Positions 1 through 9,530 are shown, counted from the stretch's first letter. The stretch: 54,821 bases of DNA from Nitrosomonas sp. (GCA_016721865.1 JADKHF010000022.1:1-54821); one strand, 5' to 3'. Notes: generated by a model from the letters alone, not told the origin. Made by a program: numbers and translations.

Positions 1-412
1 CAAGTTCGCCGTGTTCAATTGCGGCATTGGATACCTTCAATATCAGTTCTGCACGCTCAATTTGGATTCCAGGCCGGTGGATCGATGATCAGTTCCGGCA
101 AATTGTCGAATCTGCTCGGCGTTGAAAACGGGCATAAAATACGCGCGGGCGCTCAAGCTTGACGGTTTCTTTGACGGACTTTCCGTCACTATTGAGTATC
201 GGCCTGCCGTTATCGTCTTTTTTGATACGCTCATCGGTAAATTTCCAGTATTGAATCCAGGTGCTTTTTTCACCTTTTCGTACCTGGGCACCCAAACCGG
301 CAGCCTGTTTATAAGTCAGCCAGCGTGGATCGGCATAGTCCTTGCTCATCAGATACAAGGCATTAATGCCCCGATAACGTTTTTGGGTGGTAGGCTTACT
401 GGATTTGTCCAT
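1..412 (-). pseudogene. ArdC-type antirestriction/primase N-terminal domain, partial and frameshifted
   Basis: The start (MDKSSKP...) is set by a GGAGG-type ribosome site at plus-strand 421-425. The product continues with RYRGINALYL, a WLTYKQA segment and a GAQVRKGEKST segment, the signature of the ArdC N-terminal (DUF1738-type) single-strand DNA-binding domain. It runs off the left edge. Two frame changes, near 145 and near 65, are needed to keep reading into VFNAEQI and then ERAELILK. By position it matches the traC end of the RP4 Tra1 operon, where ArdC-like domains can precede a zincin or TOPRIM primase, but that part is outside the window. Family assignment is good; whether it is a primase is unknown. 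Confidence 0.65.
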
Positions 413-658
413 GATGCTGTCCTCCGTCAACGAATTCCGGTTGATCGATGTTGCTATCCAGTGCATCGGTTTCATTCAAGGCATCTTCTGTAAATGCACA
501 AGCAGCCACGCTTCCTCGAAAGGATCGAACTCGGCCTTGAAATCCCGGTGTTTGTGCATCAACCAGCTTTTGCGCTATCAACTGACGTCTCATCTCCCGG
601 TCATTCAGACCGGTATCAGGAATATCAGTTTCGTGTCATCGTCTGCAGGATTATTCAT
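396..658 (-). pseudogene. Short hypothetical gene between traF and the ArdC gene (traD position)
   Basis: A start at 658 (MNNPADDDT) follows a GGAG ribosome site and overlaps the corrected end of traF. Readable pieces are NDREMRRQLIAQKLVDAQTP and ALNETDALDSNIDQPEF, in different frames, so at least two single-base shifts are present. I recognise no domain. The position between traF and the traC-like gene is where RP4 carries traE/traD. The reading frame ends in GQIQ just after the next gene's start. The product would be small (about 85 residues), acidic and soluble. Confidence 0.4.
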
Positions 659-1215
659 GGCGATCACTCCTCACCGAAGATTGAAGGGTAACAATGGGAC
701 GTACAACATGCACAATCTGTCCGTGGTCGATATTGACATAAGTAGCGCGCATCAAATGAATAGAAAATTCAGATCGGATAACAGCAAATATTCGGATTCA
801 CCGAGCACTGCATTGAAACGGTATTGCGGCAAAGCGGCGCCATTGGCATCGGTGGATAGCGGTGTACTGTTTTGCAACCATTGGCCCTAACCGTAATGCC
901 GGTTTCATCAATTAAAACCGTATCACCAGCAACCGCATGCACCCGTTTGAGCAGTTGACCGGTGCCACCGGGACAATCTCCTGAATTGATATAACCTCTG
1001 GCAGCAACCCATTCAAATACTTCACGTTGCGGCGGACAGAATGCAACAGATACCACCCTTTTGAGATCGGTTCATCGACAATCCGGTACAAACCGATCGG
1101 CAAACTTGGTGTGGTATTGATATAAAACCCGCCAAAAAGCAATACGATACTCAGTACAAACAGACTGATACTGATTGTCAGCACACCAATAGCCAGAATT
1201 TTGGTAGCTTTTCAT
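653..1215 (-). pseudogene. traF: TraF-like conjugative signal peptidase (S26), frameshifted
   Basis: This is the maturation peptidase of IncP transfer systems, which cyclises the TrbC pilin in the periplasm. Visible in order: one N-terminal membrane helix (SLFVLSIVLLFGGFYI), the serine region PSLPIGLYRI, then FCPPQREVF, ARGYINSGDCPGG and LLKRVHAVAGD with the catalytic Lys, and a C-terminal DARYF...VVRPIVTL. All follow RP4 TraF closely in order and spacing. A one-base change after the ATG at 1215, one near 1050 and one or two near 830-700 break the frame. The gene starts two bases after the traG stop, so the two are co-transcribed. Confidence 0.8.
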
Positions 1216-1217
1216 GA

Positions 1218-3119
1218 TCACAATCCTGAACTGTTAGCACTAGTGCCCGTACCAGCGCCAGAATCAACACTATTGAAAGAACCGGTCAACTGGTCGCTTG
1301 ATAACGGTGGATCGACTTTTGCGCGTGCAGTAAATGTTTCATCCTGGAAGTACAATGGTTGTACGCCATAAATCGCGAGGATATCGGCAACATAGATGAT
1401 CATGTCGCCCGGTTTGGTAATTCTGCCGTTTGCATCTTTGGTTGCCCCCGACAGGCACGTCATTCATCCGGCGTCAGTAAGGCACGTTGTGTTTCCTGCA
1501 GTGTGCGTGTGACATGGCCGTGCATCATTGATGAGCGTCGGCCACTCGTGGTGATCTGCTCCTTGATCACGGTAGTCTGTCCGGTGAGTTTGGACAAGTG
1601 TTCTGCGGTTTCAATGCGGTTGGGTGCAAATGCTGTCTGGATATGGCAGTTCGATGTAATCGCTTCATCATGGCCATAACCGATTCGGCTTTTAAGCTGG
1701 TTGATGTCCTGACAGATCAGATACGCTTTGATACCGTAAGCGGCGATAAACGCCAAAGATTCCTGGAAGATTTCCAGTTTGCCCAAGCTTGGAAACTCAT
1801 CAAGCATCAATAGTAACCGGTGCTTGTAATGCGTAACCGGTTCACCATTCTGAAACGCCATCTGACCGGCCAGTTTCCTGACAATCATATTAATCAGAAT
1901 ACGGATTAATGGTCGCAGGCGTGATTTGTCATTGGGATGTGAAATGATCTAGAGACTGACGGGATTATTCTGGTGCATGAGATCGCGGACGCAGAAATCC
2001 GAATCACTGATATTGTTTTGCCACAACCGGATCGCGATACAAAGCCAGATACGATTTGGCGGTTGATAGCACGGAACCGGCTTCTTCCTCGGGCCGGGTC
2101 CAACATGTCTTTGGCACTGGCTGCGATAACCGGATGAGCGTTACCATATTCCGACTCAATCATCTCCATCCACAATTCCCGGATATCACGGTCGGGATCG
2201 GACAATAACGCATCGACAGCCGGTAGTGGCTGGTGTACCATCACACTCCGATTTGTACAGCACATGCAGAATCAATCCGACCAAAAGCGCATGCGCAGTC
2301 TTTTGCCAGTGGGTTTCCAGTCCTTTACCGTCAGGATCGACAATCAGGTTCACGAGATTCTGTACATCAGCCACTTCGGTACTGCTACCGATGATAATTT
2401 CGTCGAGTGGATTCCAGTGGCAACTAGAAACAGATGCAGGATCAAAACGCAGCACGTTGTTATTCGCATAGTGCTTGCGCCACCCGGCAGTCAAAGCCCA
2501 GAGCTCACCTTTGAGGTCGGTAATGACGGCGCTTTGTGCCCACGACAACAAAGTCGGGATGACCAGACTCCGCCTTTTTTTTTTTTTTTTTTTTTTTATT
2601 TTTACCTAGGCAGGTTGGTGCAAGCACAATAATGTTCAGGTCGCTGTGTTTCAGATAATGGTTTTGCCCGATTTGTCGCGCAGGCGCACCAGACATAAAC
2701 CGCTTCGCCGCTTTTATTCTTTTGGAAGACAACAGCCCAGCCGCCTCGATATCTTTCTTTTCCGCCCATCGCTGAACCGTACAGATTGCGATTTGCACGG
2801 CTGGAATTGGCAAGCATCATCTTGACGATCAATACCAGAATCAACCCGACACTGGAAAACAAAATGCCGTAACCGGCAGCCAGATCAAAAGATGCCCGGA
2901 TGTTTGTCGTACCATTGATTACTCCAGACCACAATCGACCAGGGGTGCATAAGTTGATTAAAATGTGACCCAAGCTGATCCTGATAATTGAACTGGGGTT
3001 GCAAAATACTGTGTTGCAACCCGGAAACCGCCAATCAAACACGTTGCGAGTAAGCGGACGATCAAAGTATCTTTCTTTGCGTTTCTGTTTTCCTGGAAAC
3101 CGGGATTGTATTGGTTCAT
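1218..3119 (-). pseudogene. traG: TraG/VirD4-family type IV coupling protein, frameshifted and P-loop disrupted
   Basis: The coupling ATPase links the relaxosome to the mating channel at the inner membrane. The start at 3119 (MNQYNPGFQ) is followed by two membrane segments and ANSSRANRNLYGSA, as in RP4 TraG. Later blocks include ITDLKGELWALTAGWR, DPDGKGLETHWQKTAHALL, the Walker B strand RLLLMLDEFPSLGKLEI, LICQDINQLKSR and TSNCHIQTAF. The Walker A stretch, expected as PTRSGKGVG, is replaced by PTCLGK and a long lysine run from a poly-A tract (2575-2597). Further frame changes lie near 2720, 2240, 1900 and 1465. It cannot be functional as written; whether this is decay or assembly error is open. 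Confidence 0.88.
2575..2597. repeat. 23-base homopolymer T tract inside traG
   Basis: Twenty-three T residues, then A and five more T. The run falls exactly between the GGTAAA of the coupling protein's P-loop (minus strand) and the following GTCTGGTCATCCCGAC. No comparable homopolymer exists elsewhere in the window. Either a slippage or assembly artefact, or a real insertion that destroys nucleotide binding. Confidence 0.95.
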
Positions 3120-3168
3120 CTGAACTCCTGCTAAGCGTTGAAGTTTTGGGTCGTTTCTGAAATACAAC

Positions 3169-4730
3169 TTATCTCGATAATTGTTTGCGGTGCCGTTCAA
3201 GTTCCGGATCATCAGATGTGACGCGAATTTTGTTCTGAACAACAACCTGCACAACAGACTTTCTGAAATCATCGAACCGTTCACCGACAGGTGATTGCCG
3301 CTCTGTTGATGGCAACCTGTAGCACGTCAACAGAGATTCATTAAAGTATTTGGAGAAACATACAACCGTTTGCCGTTATCGCGAACAGTTGTAACACCTG
3401 CTTTAGTAGAACACCGTGCCGTCTTTGGTCACAGATTCAGTGTTATCGTTACTGGACTGATTGTTGTTATATTCAATGCCTGCAATATGACCACCCATAG
3501 TCCCGTCATTTCTATCGACTCTGTTACTTCTGGCGCGCAATACTGAAAGCGCTTCGGCATTATCGTTTCACTTCAACTGTACCCAATCCAGCCATGACAT
3601 TCTGCGGGAATTAGCTTTTAGTGATGCATAAGCTTCACGGTAGTCACGCTTAATTTCATCCAGTGTGAGTTTGAATTGCAGACTGACTGTTGCATAGAGA
3701 GCCTTCTTGCCAAGTGGTCCAGCTTACATGTTTGATAATTCCTCGTTTGGATCTTGCTTCCTGTTGGTGCGTTCAATCAACAGGTCACGCTGTTCCCGTA
3801 ATTTGAGCCATTGTTCTTTTCGCCAAGAAGATGCATTGGCTTGTTGCTGCTGGTAACGTTCATACAGTCCGGAAGTATCAACATTGTTTTGTAGCGGTCT
3901 GGGTTGATAGTGTTTGGCTTTTGATTTTGGTGTTTTGGCACTTTGAGTATTGGTTTGTGCTGTATTTAATGCCGGTTCAAAATCACCCAGCCGTTTGATC
4001 AGATTGGGTGTTGATAAAGACCGGTCAACGGAACTGGCTTTTACAGCCACACCGTTACTTGAGGCAAACACCAGGCCGTTGCCACGTTCCTTGATTTCCA
4101 GTCCATAGTTGTGCAGTACTTGATGTAAATCTTGCCAAGTGTCAGCTTGTTTGATGTCATCGAGACATTCACGCCGAATCCAGCCCAGCAAGCTCTCAAT
4201 ACCCCGCATTGGTTTCGATGTCCTGAATGATACGTGAGGATTTATCTGGCCTGGTTTCGTGATTAACTTTTGTCAGTCCGTATTCCTGTTCGATCTGCTC
4301 GCACAGTGTCGCGACTTTCTTGTAGTCGTAATAAGGATTGTGAATCGTCAATTTTCGTGGATGAATCTTGTTGATCGCAATATGGATATGCAGGTTATCC
4401 GTATCGTCATGCACCACACTAATGCGTTGATGTTCACTAAATCCAAGTGTTTCTAGAACCGTTCTTCTATCTCATTCAGTTGAGCATTGGATAACCGTTC
4501 ATCTTCGGAAACTCAACCCAGATGACAGCTTTTATCGGACTTGGCGCGTTTGTTCATTTCCTGTGTGTTTTGGATTTCCAGCAGTGCGGGCACCGGTTCA
4601 TCGGTGTGGCAGTTTGTAGCTGATACCATTCCTATTCGCTCGTTCTTTCCTTGCCGGATCGGTCAGATACTCCACCAAGCAGGTAATTGCTTTTGCGTAT
4701 CGATTTGATGGGTATGATTTTAGCGATCAT
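3169..4730 (-). pseudogene. traI: TraI-like relaxase of the IncP/MOBP type, frameshifted
   Basis: The relaxase nicks oriT and pilots the strand. The N-terminus MIAKIIPIKSIRKSNY carries the nucleophilic Tyr context of RP4 TraI. It is followed by LVEYLTDPARKERANRI, then the metal-binding motif DDTDNLHIHIAINKIHP with its HxH pair, KVNHETR, IESLLGWIRREC and ERGNGLVFASSNG. The C-terminal part continues in other frames (GKKALYATVSLQFKL, MSWLDWVQLK, VTKDGTVFY) and ends DDPELERHRKQLSR at 3169. At least six frame changes are present. Corrected length is about 520 residues against 732 in RP4, so the RP4 C-terminal tail is absent. It lies directly downstream of traJ. Confidence 0.9.
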
Positions 4731-4794
4731 GCCGTGTTTAAGCGGCTTAAGTAGTTTGGTTATTCCGAATATTATTTTTCTGGGTTTGATGATT

Positions 4795-5202
4795 TCATTG
4801 ATCATCATGCATTGTGTTTTCGCGGATTGTGTCCAGCGTCAAATGAGCTGTGACTTGCCGATGTAGTTTGTGCGCCTGTCATTGGTCACTACAATTTAAT
4901 CAACCCCCAAGCCTTCCCGAATCGGCGTTGATTTTAAGTAGCGTCTACCTGCCGGTTATCGATAACACTGGATACGGTATAACCCAGAAGCCCAGATTGC
5001 GCAGATATTCCGCAATCGTTAATCCGGATTCACTAGCTTTTGCTTTGATCATCATTTCTTCTTCCGGCAATACAGGAACTCTGAGGCGCTTTTCGCGTTT
5101 GGTACGTTTGGTGCGCTTTGTGCATTTCGCGCACTTTGTTCCTTTATTTGCATTCACAGTCTTCTGTTTTTCACCACCTGTTTGGTGCTCTAAAACTGTC
5201 AT
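4795..5202 (-). pseudogene. traJ: TraJ-like relaxosome accessory protein, frameshifted
   Basis: A small protein that binds the oriT inverted repeat and recruits the relaxase. After a lysine- and threonine-rich N-terminus come RVPVLPEEEMMIKAKASES and GLTIAEYLRNLGF, a ribbon-helix-helix pattern shared with RP4 TraJ. After a frame change near 4950 the text continues as LKINADSGRLGGLIKL and TNDRRTNYIGKSQLI, again as in TraJ, and stops at 4795. It is the first gene of the leftward operon and lies beside the candidate oriT, the RP4 arrangement. Confidence 0.75.
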
Positions 5203-5261
5203 TTCCGCTTACCTCGTAGAAATCAAGATCAACGTTGAGCAAAATATTTGCGAATAAAGTT

Positions 5262-5295
5262 TGCGTGGAGATGGCCATCTCACATATCTTACCCT
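5262..5295. other. oriT: Candidate origin of transfer (oriT) with nic region
   Basis: The perfect palindrome GAGATGGCCATCTC (5268-5281) is followed by CACATATCTTACCC. In RP4 the TraJ-binding inverted repeat ends in ACTTCAC and is followed by CTATCCTGCC with the nic site. Aligning ATCTCACATATCTTACC with the RP4 stretch gives 12 of 17 identical bases, with candidate nic core TATCTTAC at 5285-5292. The site lies between traJ and traK, which is where oriT sits in IncP plasmids. The exact nick position is inferred. Confidence 0.55.
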
Positions 5296-5324
5296 ATTTG
5301 TTCAGTTTTAAAATATACTACCAC

Positions 5325-5367
5325 TATATTATAAGTTTGCAAACAGTTTATTTTCGTTATATTATAA
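5325..5367. promoter_or_regulatory. Two direct TATATTATAA repeats in the traJ-traK intergenic region
   Basis: TATATTATAA occurs at 5325-5334 and again at 5358-5367, 33 bases apart. Both are within the AT-rich spacer between the divergent leftward (traJ) and rightward (traKLM) operons. They could be the -10 elements of divergent promoters or binding sites of the relaxosome. The rest of the spacer (5370-5600) is A-rich, with repeated GAAA/CAAAA runs and no convincing gene. Confidence 0.35.
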
Positions 5368-5604
5368 TTTCAACTACTTTAAAATGCTTTCAAAAGCTTC
5401 TTTCAAAGTAAAGAAAGTGTTTTTGAAACAAAAAGAAAGCAAAAAGCAAAAGAAACGGATTGAAACAAAATGGAAACGAAAGCAACACTATTGCGAGTGA
5501 ATGAAACTTTGAAAATGGTCAGGAAGTTTTTTAAGAAAAAATAAACAAAAAGCAAAACCAAAAGTTTCTTTCACCAAAGAATATTTGATACGGAGAACAT
5601 TGTG

Positions 5605-5928
5605 ATGACCAAAACCTTATCAGAACGTATCGCGCTATTTACAGACAAGCACAAAAACACCGGGAAACCGTTTTTTGCCGGTGTTTATCGCATTGAAGCC
5701 CGATATCGAACAGGCCTTACAGGATGGTTGGACGGTGTACCAGGTATGGGACACGTTATATGACGAGGGAAGATCAAATGCTCGTATCAATGGTTCAGGA
5801 CACTGGTTAACCGCCATATCGCTGATGACAGAAAACAAAAATTAAATACCACATCAAAAAAGTCAACAGCCACTGATCAGGAAGGATTTCGTTTTAATTC
5901 TGCAACTGAAAAAGAGGAGCTTATCTGA
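5605..5928 (+). pseudogene. traK: TraK-like oriT-binding protein, frameshifted
   Basis: In RP4, TraK wraps oriT DNA and aids relaxosome formation. The start MTKTLSERIALFTDKHKNTG follows a CGGAGAA ribosome site. Pieces in three frames give LKPDIEQAL, VWDTLYDEG, then IKCSYQWFRTLVNRHIAD and, at the end, GFRFNSATEKEEL. These match the order of RP4 TraK (ETGKVKFSYETFRSHARRHI and GFTFNPTPDKKD). Two single-base shifts are needed, near 5690 and 5765. The stop overlaps the next start (TGATG), so the gene is translationally coupled to traL. Confidence 0.72.
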
Positions 5929-6678
5929 TGGCTAAGATACATATGATACTTCAAGGGCAAGGGTGGCGTCGGCAAATCGTTCATCTCATCGACATTGGCA
6001 CACGCAGGATCGCCAAAGGTAAAATCCTTTGTGCGTGATACCGATCAGTTAATGCTACGTTTTTACGGTTTCAAGAAACTTAATGTTAAGCAGATTAATG
6101 TGATGAACAACATTGAAATCGACCCCAGGAAGTTCGATGATTTGATCAGGCTCATTGCTAACATCGAAACCGATGTCATTATCGATAACGGTGCGAGCAC
6201 TTTTGTGCCGATGTCGCATTATCTGATCAACCAGATTCCCGCATTGTTGCTGGATATGGGACATGAACTGGTTGTTCATACCGTAATTACAGGCAGCCAG
6301 GCATGGCTGGATACGCTCAATGGTTTTGTGCATCTCGTCAAACAGTTTCCGAAAGAAGCATTGTTTGTCGTCTGGCTTAATCCCTACTGGGGCGAGATCA
6401 CCATGAACGGCAAGCAGTTTGAGGAAATGAAAGCGTATCTTGATAACAAAGCACGGGTATCGGCCATCATTAGAATCCCGCACTACAAACCGGAAACCTT
6501 TGGCAAGGATTTGAGTGAAATCCTGCAATCGAAATTTACCTTCGATGAAGCGCTGAAAAACAGCGCTCTACCGGTCATGGTTCGCCAGCGGTTAACCATC
6601 ATCAGAAGACAGTTGTTTACCAATCTTGAAAATGTGGCTGCAGTTTTATCGCGAACAACGACAAGCTGGATGCATTGA
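5928..6678 (+). pseudogene. traL: TraL-like ParA/MinD-family ATPase, one frameshift at the P-loop
   Basis: MAKIHMILQG is followed in the neighbouring frame by KGGVGKSFISSTLA, a deviant Walker A motif; one surplus G in a GGG run near 5955 separates the two. From 5995 the frame is open: YGFKKLNVKQINVM, DVIIDNGASTFVP (Walker B-like) and VVHTVITGSQAWLDTL. This is the IncP TraL architecture, a small soluble ATPase encoded just after traK. The protein would be about 245 residues, close to RP4 TraL. Function in transfer is accessory. Confidence 0.8.
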
Positions 6679-7081
6679 TCAAACGGATTGCGTCAGAGCA
6701 CGGCATCGTTCTGACCAAAGATGATCCGGTATTAATGATGCATACGCTCAATGAAGTGCTGCTGGAACAAAATGAAAAGCACAGGCTGAATTGCTGAACA
6801 AATATGAAGCGATTCTGCAGGAAAGCTTTAATCAATGGTATTCAATTGCCAGTAAAAAAGCCAATGCGCTAAGATTAATGCACAAGAAAATAATTTCAAG
6901 CAAACGCAACGATCAGCCAATAGAGCAAAGTGTGCAGCTGATCAACGAAAAAATCAGAATCACATTTAATCATGAAATCCATGAGCTGACCAGAATTTCT
7001 AGGCAGGCGGCGATTATGAATTTACTGGCTGCTGTTCTGGTATTGGTTTCAACAGTCATTGTTTCATTCACGCTCTTATAG
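6632..7081 (+). pseudogene. traM: TraM-like conjugal transfer protein, frameshifted
   Basis: The region reads NNDKLDALIKRIASEHGIVL, then LTKDDPVLMMHTLNEVLLEQ, changes frame near 6785, and continues as LLNKYEAILQESFNQWYSIA to a C-terminal membrane segment (AIMNLLAAVLVLVSTVIVSF). The KDDP...TLN...L pattern, the central coiled coil and the C-terminal anchor match RP4 TraM, as does the position after traL. The exact start is uncertain because the first codons are out of frame; 6632 is the nearest ATG. Confidence 0.65.
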
Positions 7082-7106
7082 CTTTAACTAAAAGGTTGGA
7101 CGGCTT

Positions 7107-7435
7107 ATGAAAACCTTGAACCTCACTGAAGCAGCCCATTTTCTGAAACTGCACCCGAAGAAGTGCGCCACCGCGCTAAGGCCGGAATTATTCCAGGTGC
7201 CAAATTAGGAAAACGCTGGGCATTTATTGAAGATGACCTTGCCGATCATATCCGCTCGTTATATGCTTGTACCCGGCAAGCGTTGCAAGTGGGACATGAG
7301 GAGAAAAAATTATGTCACTCTTTAAACGCGGTAAAACGTGGTGGATTCGATTCACCGCACCAAGCGGCGAGCGCATTAGATGCTCTGCTGCAACAGAAGA
7401 CAAAACCCAGGCGCAGGAATTCCACGACAAGCTGA
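7107..7435 (+). pseudogene. Helix-turn-helix excisionase-like protein, one frameshift, overlapping integrase
   Basis: MKTLNLTEAAHFLKLHPEEV, then RHRAKAGIIPGAKLGKRWAF form a MerR/HTH_17-type winged helix with the usual KLGKRW beta-wing, as in excisionase (Xis) directors. One base is missing near 7160. The C-terminal 40 codons (CHSLNAVKRGGF...SALDALL) overlap the first 124 bases of the integrase gene in another frame. Such an overlap is, to my recollection, common in integrase modules of this type and argues that both frames are real. It probably biases recombination toward excision. Confidence 0.65.
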
Positions 7436-8344
7436 AAGCGGAATTTTGGCTGGTTCAAAGATTGGGCAATAAGCAAAAGCGCACTTGGGATGAAGCGGCG
7501 TGCAAGTTTTTGTTGGAAACTCAACACAAAGCTACACATGAACGTGACAAAGAAAAATTGCGGTGGTTACAGCAATTTTTACGTAACAAGCTATTGAACG
7601 AGATAGACCGCATGCTGATAGATCATATTGCATATACTAAAGCCAAGGAGACCAGCCCTTCTACGGCAAATCGACACCTGGCATTAATACGTGCAATTCT
7701 TCGCAAAGCATGCTACGACTGGGAATGGGTCGACAAGGTTCCTAAAATCAGATTATTTCCGGAACCTAAACGTCGGGTGCGCTGGCTTACGCCAGAGCAG
7801 GTCAGGGTACTTCTCAACGAGCTACCTGCTCACCAGCAGGATATGGTGATTTTTGCTTTGACAACCGGATTAAGGCAGTCCAATGTTTTGAATTTAGAAT
7901 GGAGTCAAGTTGATCTTGAGCGTAGGGCAGCATGGATTCACGCTGATCAGGCAAAGGCAAGAAGGGCAATCCATGTCCCTCTGAATTCAATAGCGCTGGC
8001 TGTTTTATACCGCCAGATTGGCAAACATCCAAGCAGAGTATTTACTTACAAAGGGCGCTCAATTTCATGGGCAAATACCAGCGCCTGGAGAAATGCTCTA
8101 AAACGAGCTGGAATAGAAAATTTCCGATGGCATGACCTGCGCCATACCTGGGCAGTTGGTTAGCCCAGCAGGGTGCGCCGATGAATGCTACAGAACCCGG
8201 CGGTTGGGAGTCGGAGAAATGGTCAGACGGTATGCTCACCTGTCAAAACCACAGCTTTTGGAACATGCCGAACTCGTCTCTAATGTCTTTATTGGCACAA
8301 ATCTGGCACACCCCAAGAAAAAAGAGGTTAGAGAAAATCTCTAA
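7312..8344 (+). pseudogene. int: Tyrosine recombinase (integrase), frameshifted near the C-terminus
   Basis: MSLFKRGKTWWIRF opens an Arm-like N-terminus, followed by a SAM-like core-binding domain. The catalytic domain shows TTGLRQSNVLNLEW (first Arg) and RWHDLRHTWA (His and second Arg). After frame changes near 8160 and 8200 come GGWES and RRYAHLS with the active-site Tyr, and a tail HAELVSNVFIG. About 340 residues when corrected. The gene ends 13 bp from the tRNA-Met 3' half at 8358, the usual place for an integrase beside its attachment site, so it belongs to the tra-bearing element and not to the phage. Confidence 0.88.
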
Positions 8345-8350
8345 CCTCTT
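8322..8350. terminator. Intrinsic terminator at the end of the integrase gene
   Basis: AAGAGGTTAGAG and CTCTAACCTCTT form a perfect 12-bp stem around a short loop, with an A run on the left and TTGATTTT on the right. It can therefore act in both directions. It overlaps the last codons of the integrase and separates the element from the attachment site. Confidence 0.7.
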
Positions 8351-8357
8351 GATTTTA

Positions 8358-8402
8358 TGGTGGGTCTGGTTGGACTCGAACCAACGACCAAGGGATTATG
8401 AG
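8358..8402 (-). other. attachment site: 3' half of a tRNA-Met(CAT) gene
   Basis: On the minus strand the segment starts with the anticodon loop CTCATAA and continues through the anticodon stem, variable loop, a GTTGG/CCAAC T-stem with TTCGAGT loop, the acceptor strand CAGACCC, discriminator A and encoded CCA. Only the 3' half (45 nt) is present; the upstream D-arm is absent. This is the usual core duplicated when an integrase uses a tRNA gene, so this is one end (attL or attR) of the integrated element. The complete tRNA gene should lie at the other end, outside the window. Confidence 0.8.
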
Positions 8403-8465
8403 ACGCAATTATTCATAACAAACCTTGTATTAAATTTTGTTGCAAAATAGCTGCCAGCACTTGTT

Positions 8466-8615
8466 TCATCCGCTACTCTTTTTAGAAGTGATGCCAAAGA
8501 CATGGAAGAACTCGATCCAGAAAGGCTTGGCATCAGCATCTTCCGATTCCGCTTTGGACCATTCTCTGGAAAATGCCAGGGCGCGGTCTTTGATTTCATT
8601 CCAGGCTAATGCCAT
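8466..8615 (-). pseudogene. Truncated start of an MmeI-like (type IIL/BREX-type) DNA methyltransferase
   Basis: MALAWNEIKDRALAFSREWS and AKPFWIEFFHVFGIT match the first 45 residues of the MmeI-type N-terminal domain found in large restriction-methylation polypeptides. The reading stops after SKKSSG at 8466, about 60 bp from the attachment site. The rest of the gene is missing, probably lost or displaced by integration or deletion. It has no function as it stands but shows that a large R-M gene once lay here. Confidence 0.6.
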
Positions 8616-8795
8616 TCAGTTCCTTTGTAAGCATACGAGTGTGTAGGCTCTATAGTATTTAGAAACAAAAAAATTACAGATTTGCGTTTATGAAGCGCAG
8701 ATAATTAAGTTTCTTTTATGGGGTTTTTGAACTCCGGAACTTTAGTTATAAATAGAATCGACTCAAATTAATTTTCAAATAAGTGATTTCAGTCT

Positions 8796-9530
8796 TTACG
8801 CAGAAAGCACCTCTAAAATATTACGATAGCTAATCAGAAGGAAAAGTGTTAGAAATAATAGTGATTCAATTATTAATATCCACTTACTTTGGGGATTCTT
8901 ATTAATCTCGAAAAACTGGTAACGGACATAAACTAAATAGGCAATGAATCCAAATCCAACGATCAATCGTAGGTAGACATTAATTTCTAAACTTTTACCT
9001 ATCAGCCACACGGGTACTAAGATTAACAGCGAGAGTAATATTTCTATCGAAATAAAAACATTCAGACTAAAAAATTCAGTAAAGTTGTATCCCTTTTTTC
9101 TAAAGAAAATAAAATCAAAGAAAGAAAGCAATAAGCTGTAAGATATATACAATATGGCAAAAAATTTAGATTCAATGATGTGCGTTCCACCGCCCAATTC
9201 ATTGATCTTAAATGCACTTACGGTTTGTAATTCCAGATTATAATACATGAGTGAACATAATCCTCCCGTAATGATCATCATCAATATTGGATTAGGATGG
9301 CTTACACGTTTACCCTGCAGGTATTCACGTATGGTATGGCCGGGGCGAATAAACATTTCCTTGGCCGTATGAAGGTACCCTCTGTCTAAATGCGTAGTGG
9401 CATGAAAAAAATCATGCAGCAAATTTTTAAGGCTTATGCGATGAATCGCAGACTTCTGCCCACAATTATTACAATAATGACCATGAAACATGTTTCCGCA
9501 ATTTTTACATTCAATATTATTCAGACTCAT
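8796..9530 (-). CDS. DUF3667 family membrane protein
   Basis: A 244-residue protein with an N-terminal zinc ribbon (CKNCGNMFHGHYCNNCGQK), then the conserved FFHATTHLDRGYLHT and REYLQGKRVSHPNP segments that define DUF3667. Four or more membrane helices follow. The family is widespread in Gram-negative bacteria and its function is unknown to me. It stands alone, and no operon partner is visible. The frame is intact, unlike most genes to its left. The start MSLNNIE is the only one upstream of the zinc ribbon. Confidence 0.75.
   Translation of the reverse strand: MSLNNIECKNCGNMFHGHYCNNCGQKSAIHRISLKNLLHDFFHATTHLDRGYLHTAKEMFIRPGHTIREYLQGKRVSHPNPILMMIITGGLCSLMYYNLELQTVSAFKINELGGGTHIIESKFFAILYISYSLLLSFFDFIFFRKKGYNFTEFFSLNVFISIEILLSLLILVPVWLIGKSLEINVYLRLIVGFGFIAYLVYVRYQFFEINKNPQSKWILIIESLLFLTLFLLISYRNILEVLSA

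Noticed and set aside
7312..8344. Integrase as the phage integrase
   Set aside because: It lies with xis and the tRNA core at the end of the conjugative element, 5.8 kb from the first phage gene and beyond unrelated genes.
8358..8402. Complete tRNA-Met gene
   Set aside because: Only the 3' half is present; the D-arm and 5' acceptor strand are missing on the MmeI side.
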